Source: JANQOZ01 sp045106555
GTDB lineage: Bacteria; Pseudomonadota; Gammaproteobacteria; Xanthomonadales; SZUA-38
Direction: 5' to 3'
Assembly (NCBI GenBank): GCA_045106555.1
Contig: JBGCET010000040.1
Coordinates: 1 to 64,000, forward strand
DNA length: 64,000 nt
Of the stretch, positions 8,901-18,340 are shown piece by piece. The notes beneath the pieces were generated by a model that saw only the letters and a program-made list of their open reading frames with translations, did not search any database and was not told where the DNA came from. The first letter of the stretch is position 1. Each line of letters starts with the position of its first letter. The translations under genes were made by a program, and so were the position numbers.

Positions 8901-11783
8901 ATGAGTAACAGACGCAATCCTTTATCAAGTGCCGTGCAATATGCATTGGCCACCGGGATGGCTGTCGGCCTGTCCGGAACTGCCCTCGCGCAGGACCAGG
9001 ATCAGGACGAGGATGCAGCAGTCCTAGATCGCGTAGAAATTACCGGTTCGCGAATTAAGCGTGCCGATATTGAAAGCGCATCTCCGGTATTTGTCATTCA
9101 GCGTGAAGAAATTGAACGGTCCGGTCTGACCTCAATCGGTGATCTGCTTCAGGATCTACCTATTGCCGGTGCCGCATTGAACACGCAGTTCAACAACGGT
9201 GGTAACGGTGAAACTCGCCTTGACCTCCGCAACCTGGGTTCTAATCGCCTGCTGGTTATGTTGAACGGTCGTCGCTTCGTATCCAACCTGGCCGGAATTG
9301 TTGACCTGAACAACTTCCCGGTCGCTGTGATCAAGCGAATTGAGATCCTGAAAGACGGCGCTTCCGCCATCTACGGATCAGACGCCATTTCTGGTGTTGT
9401 GAACATCATCACCCGTGATGACTTTGAAGGCCTTCAAGCGAACGCCTACATTGGTCAGAACGAGGGCGAAAATGATGGTGAGATCCAGGCTTACGACTTC
9501 TCGGTCGGTAGCACCTCTGATCGCGGATCTGTGTTCTTCAACGCATCCTACGTCAAGGCTGAACCCGTGTTTGCTGGCGATCGCCGCATCTCAGCTGAGC
9601 CTCAGTTTGGTACTGCAAACTCTTTCGGTTCTTCCGGTACACCTCAAGGCCGTTTGGGCGGTGGTGCGCTTGGAAGCTTCGCGCTGACCACTGACGCAGG
9701 CACGAACGTAACCGGCCCTGGTGGATTGGGCGCTGCTGCGTTCCGTCCGGCTGACTTCTCGTTTGGTGCGCCAGGTTCTGGTGCAGACCGGTTCAACTTT
9801 GCTCCGCAGAACTACCTGCTTACGCCGCAAACGCGAACCAACATCTACACCCAGGGCACCTACGACGTTACTGACGACGTACGCCTGACCGTAGAAGCCA
9901 CCTTCAACAACCGTAAGTCTGACCAGCTGCTTGCACCGACGCCACTGTTTCTCGGCGCCTTCGGAGCGAACTTGGCAGCCCAGGTCGGCGTCGCCGCTGA
10001 TAACGCCTTCAACCCGTTTGGCATCGCCTTGGGTGGCGGATCAAACCCGTCCAGCTTTTTGCTCGGACGACGTCTGATTGAAGCCGGTCCGCGGATTTTC
10101 CGTCAGGACAACGATGCGTACCGTTTTGGTGTTGGCCTTGAAGGATCGTTTGAAGCCTTTGACCGATATTTTGATTGGGACGTCAACTACGTCTTTGGTG
10201 ATATCGACCAAGCTGACCGAAACACGGGTCGAGTGAACCTGCAGCGCGTTCAAACCGCTCTGTCTGGTGCACCTTGCCGCAACGATGTTAACGGTGACGG
10301 CTGCGTGGAACTGGACATCTTTGGTGGCCAGGGTGCAGACGGTAACGGCTCAATTACGCCAGCTATGTTGAACTACATTCTCTACACAGAAAATGAAGTT
10401 TTCGGCAATCAGCTCTTAGACTACACCGCCAACTTGACCGGTGAACTCGCAGAACTGCCTGCTGGCCCGCTGGGTTTTGCGCTCGGTTTTGAGCATCGCG
10501 AAGAGGAAGGTTTCGACTCTCCTGACGCGCTGGTTTCAGCCGGTATTACCTCTGGTAACGCACGCCAGCCAACGTCCGGTAGCTTCAGCGTTGACGAATT
10601 CTACGTTGAGCTGGCTATCCCGCTGCTGTCTGGTGTTACAGGTGCTGAGCGTCTGGACCTCTCCATCGCTTCGCGCTGGTCTGATTACGACACCTTCGGC
10701 GACACCATCAATTCTAAAATTGGAATTGAGTGGCAGCCCATTGACGACCTGTTACTGCGGGCCACCTTCTCTGAAGGCTTCCGCGCACCGTCTATCAATG
10801 AGCTGTTTGCTGGTCAGGGAGATTCTTTCCCAACCATCAGTGACCCCTGTAACTCAGTGGACACCGACGGCGACGGCGTGTTTGACACCGTTCCAGCCCT
10901 TCCGGGTTGTGGCGGCATACCGAATGGCTATGTTCAGGCTAACCCTCAGATCCGTATCACGACGGGTTCAAACCCGACGCTTACGCCTGAGACTTCTGAG
11001 TCAGTCACCTTCGGTTTTGTCTACAGCCCAAGCTGGGCAGATGGACTGGATGTAACCGTTGACTACTACAACATTGAGCTGGATAACACCATCTCTTCTG
11101 TTGGAGCAGTGACCATCCTCAACACCTGTGCCAACACCGGTACTGTGCTGTGTAACCTGATCCAGCGTAATCCAGGCGGAATTGTTACTGACCTCCTGAA
11201 CGCAGGTACTAACCTGGGTGGCACCGAAGTAGAAGGTGTGGACTTCCTGGTCAGCTATGCATTCCCAGAAACCGATTGGGGTTTCTTCCGAGTGGTTTGG
11301 GACGCAGCTTATCAGGGCACCAACGAAAACACGGTGCTGGCTAACGACGGTTCCGGTGACTTCATTCGCCAAAACCTGCTTGGCTTCAACATCGGTGACG
11401 GTGCGTTCACGCGCTGGAAGTCGAACGTTGACGTCAACTGGAGCTACGGCGATTGGGAAGCTACCTGGGGTATGCAGTACATCCACGGTACGGGTGAAAA
11501 CTGTGACGCTGGTGACTTCGGAGCCTTCGGCTTCTGTAACCTCGGTCCGGACGATGACGGCGACGGCATCAACGATGCTCGACGCATTGGTGGCGCTACG
11601 TACCACGATGCCCAGGTTTCTTATCACCTGAGCGAATACGACACCCGTCTGACCTTTGGTGTGAACAACATCTTTGACAAGAACCCACCCTTGTCAGTGA
11701 CGGCGTTCGCCAACAGCTTTAACGTAGCCGACTACCGGGTTCCCGGTGTGTTCCCCTACGTGCGGATGACGGTCGACTTCTAG
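8901..11783 (+). CDS. TonB-dependent outer-membrane receptor 1
   Basis: A 960-residue TBDR: signal peptide (GMAVGLSGTALAQ, about residues 18-31), a TonB-box-like/plug opening DRVEITGSRIKRADIES, the plug domain to about residue 170 (LRNLGSNRLLVMLNGRRFV, ILKDGASAIYGSDAISGVVN), then the 22-strand-type barrel. It ends VPGVFPYVRMTVDF with the C-terminal Phe expected for BAM assembly. It would take up a large or scarce substrate using TonB energy; the ligand is unknown. The barrel contains unusual Asp-rich loops (DVNGDGCVELD, DTDGDGVFDT, DDDGDGINDA) that look like calcium loops. It is followed by its own strong terminator and sits between the FG-GAP/TPR pair and the oxygenase island. Confidence 0.95.
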   Translation: MSNRRNPLSSAVQYALATGMAVGLSGTALAQDQDQDEDAAVLDRVEITGSRIKRADIESASPVFVIQREEIERSGLTSIGDLLQDLPIAGAALNTQFNNGGNGETRLDLRNLGSNRLLVMLNGRRFVSNLAGIVDLNNFPVAVIKRIEILKDGASAIYGSDAISGVVNIITRDDFEGLQANAYIGQNEGENDGEIQAYDFSVGSTSDRGSVFFNASYVKAEPVFAGDRRISAEPQFGTANSFGSSGTPQGRLGGGALGSFALTTDAGTNVTGPGGLGAAAFRPADFSFGAPGSGADRFNFAPQNYLLTPQTRTNIYTQGTYDVTDDVRLTVEATFNNRKSDQLLAPTPLFLGAFGANLAAQVGVAADNAFNPFGIALGGGSNPSSFLLGRRLIEAGPRIFRQDNDAYRFGVGLEGSFEAFDRYFDWDVNYVFGDIDQADRNTGRVNLQRVQTALSGAPCRNDVNGDGCVELDIFGGQGADGNGSITPAMLNYILYTENEVFGNQLLDYTANLTGELAELPAGPLGFALGFEHREEEGFDSPDALVSAGITSGNARQPTSGSFSVDEFYVELAIPLLSGVTGAERLDLSIASRWSDYDTFGDTINSKIGIEWQPIDDLLLRATFSEGFRAPSINELFAGQGDSFPTISDPCNSVDTDGDGVFDTVPALPGCGGIPNGYVQANPQIRITTGSNPTLTPETSESVTFGFVYSPSWADGLDVTVDYYNIELDNTISSVGAVTILNTCANTGTVLCNLIQRNPGGIVTDLLNAGTNLGGTEVEGVDFLVSYAFPETDWGFFRVVWDAAYQGTNENTVLANDGSGDFIRQNLLGFNIGDGAFTRWKSNVDVNWSYGDWEATWGMQYIHGTGENCDAGDFGAFGFCNLGPDDDGDGINDARRIGGATYHDAQVSYHLSEYDTRLTFGVNNIFDKNPPLSVTAFANSFNVADYRVPGVFPYVRMTVDF

Positions 11784-11806
11784 ATCGGAATTTGCAACGC
11801 AGTATC

Positions 11807-11836
11807 AAAAACCCGCGGCTTGCCGCGGGTTTTTTT
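11807..11836 (+). terminator. rho-independent terminator of TonB receptor 1
   Basis: ACCCGCGG (11811-11818), loop CTTG, CCGCGGGT (11823-11830), preceded by A residues and followed by six T. An 8-bp GC-rich perfect stem with a U-tract, 23 bases after the receptor stop codon. Confidence 0.93.
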
Positions 11837-11884
11837 ATGGGTGAGAGCATTCGAGCTGCCGGCGCCGTTACTCAGCGCTGAATC

Positions 11885-13000
11885 CTACAAGCCAACCTCC
11901 GCCGCATATTTGCGGCTCAGGATGTCCCGCCACTTTGCTGACTGCTCCGCCAAGGTGCCGTTCAGTTCCACCAGCTGGCCTTCCGCTTCTATCCGTGTTG
12001 GTGTGGTGCGAAAGACAAAACTCTCCATGGTTTCCCGCACCGTTTGCTGATGGAGCTTAAGCTCCCGCAGCTCCAAGTACAGACTTCTGGCATTTTTATC
12101 TCTGGCTGACCGGCCTGCCGACTTTTTCCGGTATTGCGTCATCAGCTGATCCGAGTCAGCCAGGGTCTTGCGCCACAACCGGTAGGTGGGTCCAATATCG
12201 GTGAAGAAACGCTGATAATTTGGATCCACCGCATCGGCAAACAGCGCCTGAGCCTCAGCAATGCGCGCGACGCTGGCAAACAATGGGTCGTTTTCCGCCG
12301 GCAACCGGTTAATACGAAACTGACCCTGTTCCTCAACCAGATAATTGCTGAAGGCCTTAGGTGCAAGCCACTGGGCCCTGCGCAGCGTCGCAATCGTCAA
12401 CAGGGTGTTTAGCTGCTCAAGGGTCTGGCCATTTCGTTGGTCGACCAAGTCTGCAATGATTCGTTCATAAAGCCTGATGAATGGCTCTTCGCCGCCTGCG
12501 TAATCTGCTGCAGCCACTGTCTGGGCGTAACTTCTAGACAGCCAGACGTTGCCCGCGCTGTCGGTAACCGTAATAGCAAGTTCCAGAGCGGTGGGTGTAG
12601 CGGCGATAACAGATCCACCCACTTGAAGCTCGTGTCCTGGAGAAGGGGCTTCCAGCATCCTCACGGGGCCGAACTGTTCGGACTGTTCCAGCAGGGTTCT
12701 GAGCTGATAGGTCATGTACCGACTTTCTGCATCCCGAACGTTCTGCCGCTTGCCCTTCGAATCGGCGCGGGCGGTAACGGGATTAAGCGCAATGACTTCC
12801 ACCGCCAGCAGGGCCGATTGTGGCAACTCGGCACCGGAACGGAGCTGCCGCGCCCAAGGCGCCGGCGGCCGTTTTTCCAACTCCCGGTTCGTATCACCGG
12901 GTGGCCTGGCGATAGACGCTTCCTGGGCGTTTCCAGGGGAACCGGTGAGCGCGGTGAGGATGCTCAGCGTCAAAACGCTGCGCCGAAAAGAGCGTTTCAT
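11885..13000 (-). CDS. conserved exported protein of unknown function
   Basis: A 371-residue protein with a clear Sec signal (MKRSFRRSVLTLSILTALTG, cleavage near GNAQE). The mature part is soluble, mixed alpha/beta then mostly helical toward the C-terminus (LYLELRELKLHQQTVRE). A segment around residues 125-175 (HELQVGGSVIAATPTALELA, then TDSAGNVWLSRSY) resembles assembly/curli-type lipoprotein beta folds, but I cannot name a family. Its ATG overlaps the stop of the upstream gene by 4 bases, so the two are an operon and likely act together in the periplasm. Function not assigned. Confidence 0.72.
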   Translation of the reverse strand: MKRSFRRSVLTLSILTALTGSPGNAQEASIARPPGDTNRELEKRPPAPWARQLRSGAELPQSALLAVEVIALNPVTARADSKGKRQNVRDAESRYMTYQLRTLLEQSEQFGPVRMLEAPSPGHELQVGGSVIAATPTALELAITVTDSAGNVWLSRSYAQTVAAADYAGGEEPFIRLYERIIADLVDQRNGQTLEQLNTLLTIATLRRAQWLAPKAFSNYLVEEQGQFRINRLPAENDPLFASVARIAEAQALFADAVDPNYQRFFTDIGPTYRLWRKTLADSDQLMTQYRKKSAGRSARDKNARSLYLELRELKLHQQTVRETMESFVFRTTPTRIEAEGQLVELNGTLAEQSAKWRDILSRKYAAEVGL

Positions 13001-13812
13001 GGGTTAATCAGTTCGTCTTGGTTCCTGGCCCGTACACAAGACTTTGTGCCCGCCACCGTGTAGCGACAGTCAAACTCGTCGGGGAGGGGCTCAAATCGAT
13101 TATAGACCCGATTCAGGGTGAAAGATCGAGCAGATCCGCGGCGCCTGACCGTGGTCGCAACGTTCAGTCGTTCGCCGTCTGGTGCCAGGGTTAAGCGCTG
13201 CACAATGTCCAGGCTGTCTGGCAGAGCAAACCCAAACACCAGCTGATGGCTATCCCAGCCGCAGACCTCGCTACCCAAAGCATCAGCCAGCCCGTAGGCC
13301 GTTTCGCGATCAAAGTCGCAGGTTAATGGAAAGTCATCGTCCCGATTGACCTCAATGCTGAATTCATCTTGCTCTATTTCCACCACCTGAGTCTGGGAAA
13401 TAGCATCCGCTAGCTGCACCAGCTCTAAAGACGGCAGGACCGGAAACGGTCTCCGGTCGTAGCGGCTGTTGGCCCGGCGCGCTTTGGCGATTGCAATCAG
13501 TTGCAGCAACTGGGCATTTTCTTCAACGCGGTCACTGAGCTGGTAGCTCAATTCCCAGGAACCGCTGAAATCCACCGGTTCTGACGCCACAGTTTTCAGC
13601 GGCGGAGGTTTGGCGGTATCACCAGAACAGCCTGAAATTGTCAGCAGAAGGCCAAGCAATGCCGCCAACAAGGATAGCGCAACGGGGCCTATGGAGCGGA
13701 CATGAACAATAGATTCGTCCGCGGCGCGTCGCGGGACTGAAAAATCAGGGGCAGTTGTCGCAGCTCGCGCCAGAAGCTTCTGCGAAACGGCTAAAATAGG
13801 TTCACACTCCAT
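12997..13812 (-). CDS. putative lipoprotein, unknown function
   Basis: About 271 residues from ATG 13812 (a TTG lies 6 bases further out). A hydrophobic helix ALSLLAALLGLLLTISGC ends in a lipobox (Ile-Ser-Gly-Cys), so the mature protein is probably lipid-anchored. This helix begins only about 40 residues in, and no in-frame ATG or GTG sits just before it, so the real start is uncertain; an ATT at 13710 is the only close alternative. The mature part contains beta-rich blocks (VDFSGSWELSYQLSDRVEE) and four Cys. Not recognised. It heads a two-gene operon divergent from the oxygenase island. Confidence 0.6.
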   Translation of the reverse strand: MECEPILAVSQKLLARAATTAPDFSVPRRAADESIVHVRSIGPVALSLLAALLGLLLTISGCSGDTAKPPPLKTVASEPVDFSGSWELSYQLSDRVEENAQLLQLIAIAKARRANSRYDRRPFPVLPSLELVQLADAISQTQVVEIEQDEFSIEVNRDDDFPLTCDFDRETAYGLADALGSEVCGWDSHQLVFGFALPDSLDIVQRLTLAPDGERLNVATTVRRRGSARSFTLNRVYNRFEPLPDEFDCRYTVAGTKSCVRARNQDELINP

Positions 13813-13910
13813 GGTCAATGAGACTACAGGAAATGCCCAAAAGTTGCGTTAATCCACACGCCAATTTGGTGAGGTAAAATCTTGGCCAGACAGACCAGAA
13901 AGGCACCCAA

Positions 13911-14621
13911 TTGCTCGAATTGTTAAATACCAGTACCGACTATCGGCGGCCGGCTCATGGGTTGCGTCAGCGGGGGTTTACCCAGGTCCCCAATTTTCTC
14001 GAGGCAAAATTCGCCCGCAGCCTGCACCAATGTCTGGTGTCCCAGGTGCCGTGGACGTTGGCCTGCAACACTCAGCAAGGCTCACAAACCATTGATGCTG
14101 ATGCTTTGCGCCGGATGGACGATGGGGCTCGTGCTGAGCTGGAAAGTCAGATCGCAGCACAGGCACGTCAGGGCTTTGGGTTCGCCTATGAGTCTTACAT
14201 GATGGTGACCGCCTATTTGGAAAAGCGCGACCCGGGGCTTTTGCTTCATACGGTGCTGGAACTGCTGAATCATCCGGCGACATTGTCATTATTGCAGCAG
14301 GTTACCGGTGATTCTTCAGTCACCCGGCTGGATGCTCAGGCGACCTGCTACCGCCCTGGCCATTTTCTGCGTTTCCATGATGATTTGGAGGAAACTGAAC
14401 GCCGACGCTTCGCGTTTGTCCTGAACCTGAGCCAACACTGGCAGGCGGACTGGGGAGGGCTGCTGCAGCTGATGCAAGGCAGAAGCCAAGTGTTGGCCAC
14501 GCTGACCCCTACGTTCAATAGTCTGACACTGTTTGAGGTTCCGCGGGAACACTGCGTATCCATGGTAACGCCCTTTGCTGGTGAACCGAGGCTGGCAATC
14601 ACCGGTTGGCTGAAGCAATGA
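13911..14621 (+). CDS. 2OG-Fe(II) oxygenase, OGFOD1/Tpa1-like
   Basis: A 236-residue single-domain dioxygenase. From the TTG at 13911 as residue 1, the predicted Fe(II) triad is His156-x-Asp158 (LRFHDDLEE) and His214 (PREHCVSM), with Arg227 (EPRLAITGWL) binding 2-oxoglutarate. The blocks RRFAFVLNLSQHW, DWGGLLQL and FNSLTLFEVP match the OGFOD1/Tpa1 prolyl-hydroxylase group, whose known eukaryotic members hydroxylate a proline of ribosomal protein uS12. Whether this one acts on a protein is inferred. The start codon is weakly supported. The gene overlaps the next one (ATGA) and opens the plus-strand oxygenase operon. Confidence 0.87.
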   Translation: MLELLNTSTDYRRPAHGLRQRGFTQVPNFLEAKFARSLHQCLVSQVPWTLACNTQQGSQTIDADALRRMDDGARAELESQIAAQARQGFGFAYESYMMVTAYLEKRDPGLLLHTVLELLNHPATLSLLQQVTGDSSVTRLDAQATCYRPGHFLRFHDDLEETERRRFAFVLNLSQHWQADWGGLLQLMQGRSQVLATLTPTFNSLTLFEVPREHCVSMVTPFAGEPRLAITGWLKQ

Positions 14622-16258
14622 GCGCAGACCCGTTGGTCCAAGCTGAGCAGGCTTTTCGGCAAGGCGACCTTGATCGGGCCGACGGCCTTGCTGCGCATTC
14701 ACCGCGGCCGGACGCTTTGCAGTTTCGTGCCATGCTGGCCATTCAATCTCAGCGCCTCGATCAGGCCCGGGAACACATGTCGGCGTTCTTGAGTCAGCGC
14801 CCTGATGATCCCAATGGCTGGTTCAACATGGGGCTGGTATGCAAGCAGCTGGGTGACTTATCGGAAGCAGAAAAGGCCTATGGCGAAGCGCTGCGTCTGG
14901 CGCCAGACCACCCTGCGGCCAACGCCGGGATGATCGAGCTGATTATTGCCAACGTTAACCGCCTGCTGGGCAGCAACAACCCGTCCGCCGCACTGAAGTT
15001 GCTCGAAAGCTGTCATAACCTCACGTCGGCGGCGCTATGGGATGCCCGGGCGGCGGTGCTGAACTCACTGGGGGACAATATTCCCGCATTGGCGGCTGCA
15101 AGGAAGGCGTTGGAGTTGGCGCCGGACAATCTGCGAATTACCGCAAATCTGGCCGCGCTTTTGTCCAGTCAGACAAACCCGGAGGCATTAGCTGAAGCGA
15201 TTCAACTGGCCACGCAGGTTCTGTCCCAACGTCCGGACCATGGGGGTGCCAATCACTGCCTGGCGGTGGTTCTGCAAAAACAAGGGGAGCTTGAAACGGC
15301 GTTGGTTCATGCTAACCGCGCGGTGCAGGTCCAGCCTTCGCTGGACCACTGTATGACAGCGGGCGATATCCAATCCTTACTGAATCCCCAGCGCGGTGCG
15401 CGAATGCTTGGCGATGCGGCGGAGCAGATGTGGGCGTCTCAAAAGGCTTCTCCCGACTGTGCAACGCCAGAAATGATAAGGGCGAGGGCTTTGCTGCTGC
15501 GACAGAGGGGTGTGGCATTGTTGCGTGCCAATCAGCCGGGCGAAGCATTGGCGGTGCTGGATGAGTCGCTAGACTTGGATCCGGCAGACCAACGCACAAT
15601 TGCTCACCGTGGCGTTGCGATGGCAATCACTAGCAATCCTCAGGAGGCGAATCGCTGGCTGGGAATTTCCCATTGGATTCACCGGGAGATTTTGGCTTGT
15701 CCAGCGGAGTTTGAATCGCTGGGACACTTCAATGCGGCGTTAGCCAATGATATCAGCGAGCATTCGCTGATGCGCTGGGAGCCGCTGGGCTTGGCTGCAA
15801 GGAACGGGGGGCTGACGGACAACCTGTTAGCAGATAACACCCTTGCCATCGGCGGGTTTGAACGCAGTCTGCGGGCGGCTATCAACAAGATGATTGCCTC
15901 AGGGCCTCAATCAGCACCATTTGATGCAGCCTTTCCGGGCACCGATTATCAGCTCAACATCTGGGCGACTCTGGTCCATGCCGATGGCAATATTGATACC
16001 CATATTCACGAGGAATCTTGGCTGTCCGGTGCCTATTACGTTCAGCTCCCGGCTGGTCAAGGCGACGAGGGCGGCATCGAATTCGGGCGACCTCACGCTG
16101 ATCTTCCTCAAGCGAACCAGACCGAATGTGAGGTGATGCGGCCCAGTGAGGGTGAGCTGTTGCTGTTCCCGAGTTACTTGTTTCATCGTACGCTGGCCCA
16201 TCAGGGTGTTGAGCCCAGGATCAGCATTTCCTTTGACGTATCCAAACCGCCGGGCTGA
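14618..16258 (+). CDS. TPR-fused 2OG-Fe(II) oxygenase (TIGR02466/PF13759 type)
   Basis: 546 residues from ATG 14618, overlapping the previous stop. Residues about 1-345 are TPR helices (GWFNMGLVCKQLGDLSEAEK, ALRLAPDHPAANAG, ARKALELAPDNLRITANLA, ALAVLDESLDLDPADQRTI). The C-terminal ~100 residues are the oxygenase: IDTHIHEESWLSGAYYV (His462-x-His464), LLLFPSYLFHRTL (His523), PRISISFDV (Arg534). The spacing and LSGAYY block resemble the putative 2OG oxygenase family exemplified by TIGR02466. The TPR part probably presents a protein or peptide substrate. No signal peptide, so cytoplasmic. Confidence 0.85.
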   Translation: MSADPLVQAEQAFRQGDLDRADGLAAHSPRPDALQFRAMLAIQSQRLDQAREHMSAFLSQRPDDPNGWFNMGLVCKQLGDLSEAEKAYGEALRLAPDHPAANAGMIELIIANVNRLLGSNNPSAALKLLESCHNLTSAALWDARAAVLNSLGDNIPALAAARKALELAPDNLRITANLAALLSSQTNPEALAEAIQLATQVLSQRPDHGGANHCLAVVLQKQGELETALVHANRAVQVQPSLDHCMTAGDIQSLLNPQRGARMLGDAAEQMWASQKASPDCATPEMIRARALLLRQRGVALLRANQPGEALAVLDESLDLDPADQRTIAHRGVAMAITSNPQEANRWLGISHWIHREILACPAEFESLGHFNAALANDISEHSLMRWEPLGLAARNGGLTDNLLADNTLAIGGFERSLRAAINKMIASGPQSAPFDAAFPGTDYQLNIWATLVHADGNIDTHIHEESWLSGAYYVQLPAGQGDEGGIEFGRPHADLPQANQTECEVMRPSEGELLLFPSYLFHRTLAHQGVEPRISISFDVSKPPG

Positions 16259-16325
16259 CAGTTGTGATGAAGGAAAAAACTCCGCATAAAAAGTCGATCC
16301 CGCTTGCCTCGCAAAGGCCTGCGCC

Positions 16326-17774
16326 ATGAGTGTTGATCTGAATCAGGCAATGAGTCGCGCTCGAGACTTGGTGTCTGGACAAGCGTTTGGGAGCGATGGG
16401 TTTTTTGAGGGGATGGAACTCTTGAACGACCAAGCTCGGTCAGGCTCCGTCGAAGCAAACGTGCTGTTGGGCCATCTGCATTGCCAATACCCCGGATTGC
16501 CGGATGCGCCGGCGAAAGCTCATGAGTACTATCAGGAGGCCGTCAGTCTGGGCGATCCGCTGGCTCTCTTGCGATTGGCCGACCTCGCGATGTTTGGCTA
16601 TGGCCAGGAGCGTAACGATGTTGAGGCGTTCGACCATATTACCTCCCTGGCCGCTGGTGGGTACGCCAGCGCGTTGTGCCAGCAGGCACTGATGATTTCC
16701 CAGGGCATTGGCTGCAAACGCGACGATCAGCGGGCCGCCAGTTTGGTACTGCAGGCTGCTGCCCAGGGCGACACCTTGGCATTTGCCTTGCTGGCTGAGC
16801 GATATCTGGACGGTTTGGGTGTGCCTCAGCGACCGGATTTGGCCAGTGCCTGGTTGGCATTGGCCTGCCGACGTCAGTTTCCTGGCGCTGAGCGGCGTCG
16901 TCAGCAACTCACCAAGCAGGTGTCTTCGACCGAGGCTGACGAGGGGCGGCGCTGGGCCGAAAAGCTGATGGATAATATTCGTGGGCTGGGGCCTGCCGTT
17001 GCCCAAATGGGCATTCCAGAACACCATCCCGAGTACCCAAAGCGCTTTGCCAGCGTTGTTGCCGAGAATTTCGCCAGGCTCGACGAGCCGGCATTATCCC
17101 TGGACGCGGCGCAGCGGGGCATGGGTGCAATAGCCCCGCAGCAGCCATTGCTGGTGCCCCAGGCAGTCAGTTGGTCACCTCGGGTGTTTCAGGTCGACCG
17201 ATTTGCGGACGCTCAGGAGCGGCTCTATCTGTTGGCGGCGGCGACTGGGTCATTGGTCAGCAGTGCCGGTCAGCAGGTCACCGAAAATGCCGCCGAGGTT
17301 GATCCTTTCGATGGCGAGTGCGCGGTGTTTTCGCCTCAACTGGTCAGTCCAATTGTGCGGATTATTCAACGTCGTTGGGCCCATGTGCTGCATATTCATG
17401 AGCAGCATTTTGAGCCGATGTCCGTGCTGCGTTACAGCCGCGGCCATGAGTATTCGCCTCATGTGGACTACTTCGATGCCAATCGCATCAAAGCCCATCG
17501 TGAGATCGGCGATCTGGGCGGTCAACGTTTGATTACTGGCCTGATTTACCTGATCGCCTCAGAGGAAGGTGGAGAAACCACTTACGGTGATCAGGGTCCC
17601 ACCATCAGAGGTCAGGACGGCAGCGCGGTGTTTCATTTCAACACTCGGGTGGACGGACTGGTGGACGCTCAATCTGTCCACGCCGGTCGTCCGGTGACGA
17701 CGGGTGAAAAATGGCTTTGTCGCACCGCTGTGCGGGAAAATAATGTGTATCTGAATCGGGAGACGGTGCTGTGA
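16326..17774 (+). CDS. Sel1-repeat-fused prolyl-4-hydroxylase-like oxygenase
   Basis: 482 residues. Sel1-like helical repeats occupy about residues 40-215 (VEANVLLGHLHCQYPGLPD, AGGYASALCQQALMISQGIG, QGDTLAFALLAERYLDGLG). The C-terminal P4Hc domain has His379-x-Asp381 (YSPHVDYFD), His452 and Lys462 (VHAGRPVTTGEKWL). The Lys ten residues after the distal His is the prolyl-4-hydroxylase way of holding 2-oxoglutarate. Also typical are RLITGLIYLI and GGETTYG. The gene follows the TPR oxygenase by 67 bases and overlaps the next by 4 (GTGA). A cytoplasmic protein hydroxylase is the likely role; the substrate is unknown. Confidence 0.9.
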   Translation: MSVDLNQAMSRARDLVSGQAFGSDGFFEGMELLNDQARSGSVEANVLLGHLHCQYPGLPDAPAKAHEYYQEAVSLGDPLALLRLADLAMFGYGQERNDVEAFDHITSLAAGGYASALCQQALMISQGIGCKRDDQRAASLVLQAAAQGDTLAFALLAERYLDGLGVPQRPDLASAWLALACRRQFPGAERRRQQLTKQVSSTEADEGRRWAEKLMDNIRGLGPAVAQMGIPEHHPEYPKRFASVVAENFARLDEPALSLDAAQRGMGAIAPQQPLLVPQAVSWSPRVFQVDRFADAQERLYLLAAATGSLVSSAGQQVTENAAEVDPFDGECAVFSPQLVSPIVRIIQRRWAHVLHIHEQHFEPMSVLRYSRGHEYSPHVDYFDANRIKAHREIGDLGGQRLITGLIYLIASEEGGETTYGDQGPTIRGQDGSAVFHFNTRVDGLVDAQSVHAGRPVTTGEKWLCRTAVRENNVYLNRETVL

Positions 17775-18316
17775 ATCGTCGCCTGAGCGAAATGGTAAAG
17801 GTCTACGACAATGCGTTGTCGGCAGAATTTTGTGATCAGACGGTTCGCGCCTTTGATCGTGCAACCAGTGCGATGCAGCGAAGCGATGGCGTTCGGCAAT
17901 TTGACGAGCTGGTTATAGACGGCAGTCCAGAGTGGGCACAAAGCAATCTTGTGCTAGAGCAGGCCAAGGAGCAGGCCTTAGCACGCTATACCCATGAAGT
18001 GCCTGGCCATTACCCTGAGCAGCGGGATTTTGAGGCCTTTCGCATTAAGCGATACGCGGCGAATCGTAAGGACCAGTTTCGCGAACACGTGGACGCTTAT
18101 GATCGTATTTCAGGACTACGGTACCTGGTGTGTTTTTGGTATTTGAATGACGTAGAGCACGGCGGCGAGACGCTGTTTACCGATCTGGATCTGAAGGTCA
18201 GAGCACGCCGTGGTCGACTCATCATGTTCCCACCCTATTGGATGTACTCTCACGCAGGACTGCCACCCCGCAGCAACGACAAGTACATCATCAGCACCTA
18301 CTTTCTCTATCGATAG
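17771..18316 (+). CDS. prolyl-4-hydroxylase-like 2OG-Fe(II) oxygenase
   Basis: A 181-residue stand-alone P4Hc enzyme starting at GTG 17771, coupled to the preceding stop. The predicted triad is His106-x-Asp108 (FREHVDAYD) and His161 (YSHAGLPP), with Lys171 at +10 (NDKYIISTYF) for 2-oxoglutarate. Other family blocks are FRIKRYAAN, LVCFWYLNDVEHGGETLF and RRGRLIMFPP. It ends the plus-strand oxygenase operon, with the opposing minus-strand genes ending 24 bases beyond. No signal peptide or repeat module. Confidence 0.9.
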   Translation: MNRRLSEMVKVYDNALSAEFCDQTVRAFDRATSAMQRSDGVRQFDELVIDGSPEWAQSNLVLEQAKEQALARYTHEVPGHYPEQRDFEAFRIKRYAANRKDQFREHVDAYDRISGLRYLVCFWYLNDVEHGGETLFTDLDLKVRARRGRLIMFPPYWMYSHAGLPPRSNDKYIISTYFLYR

Positions 18317-18340
18317 TCCGGAATTGAGGTCGGGAGTCGT

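Noticed and set aside
12437..13063. 208-codon plus-strand frame over the exported-protein genes
   Set aside because: Antisense to a protein with a clear signal peptide and operon partner; no similarity seen.
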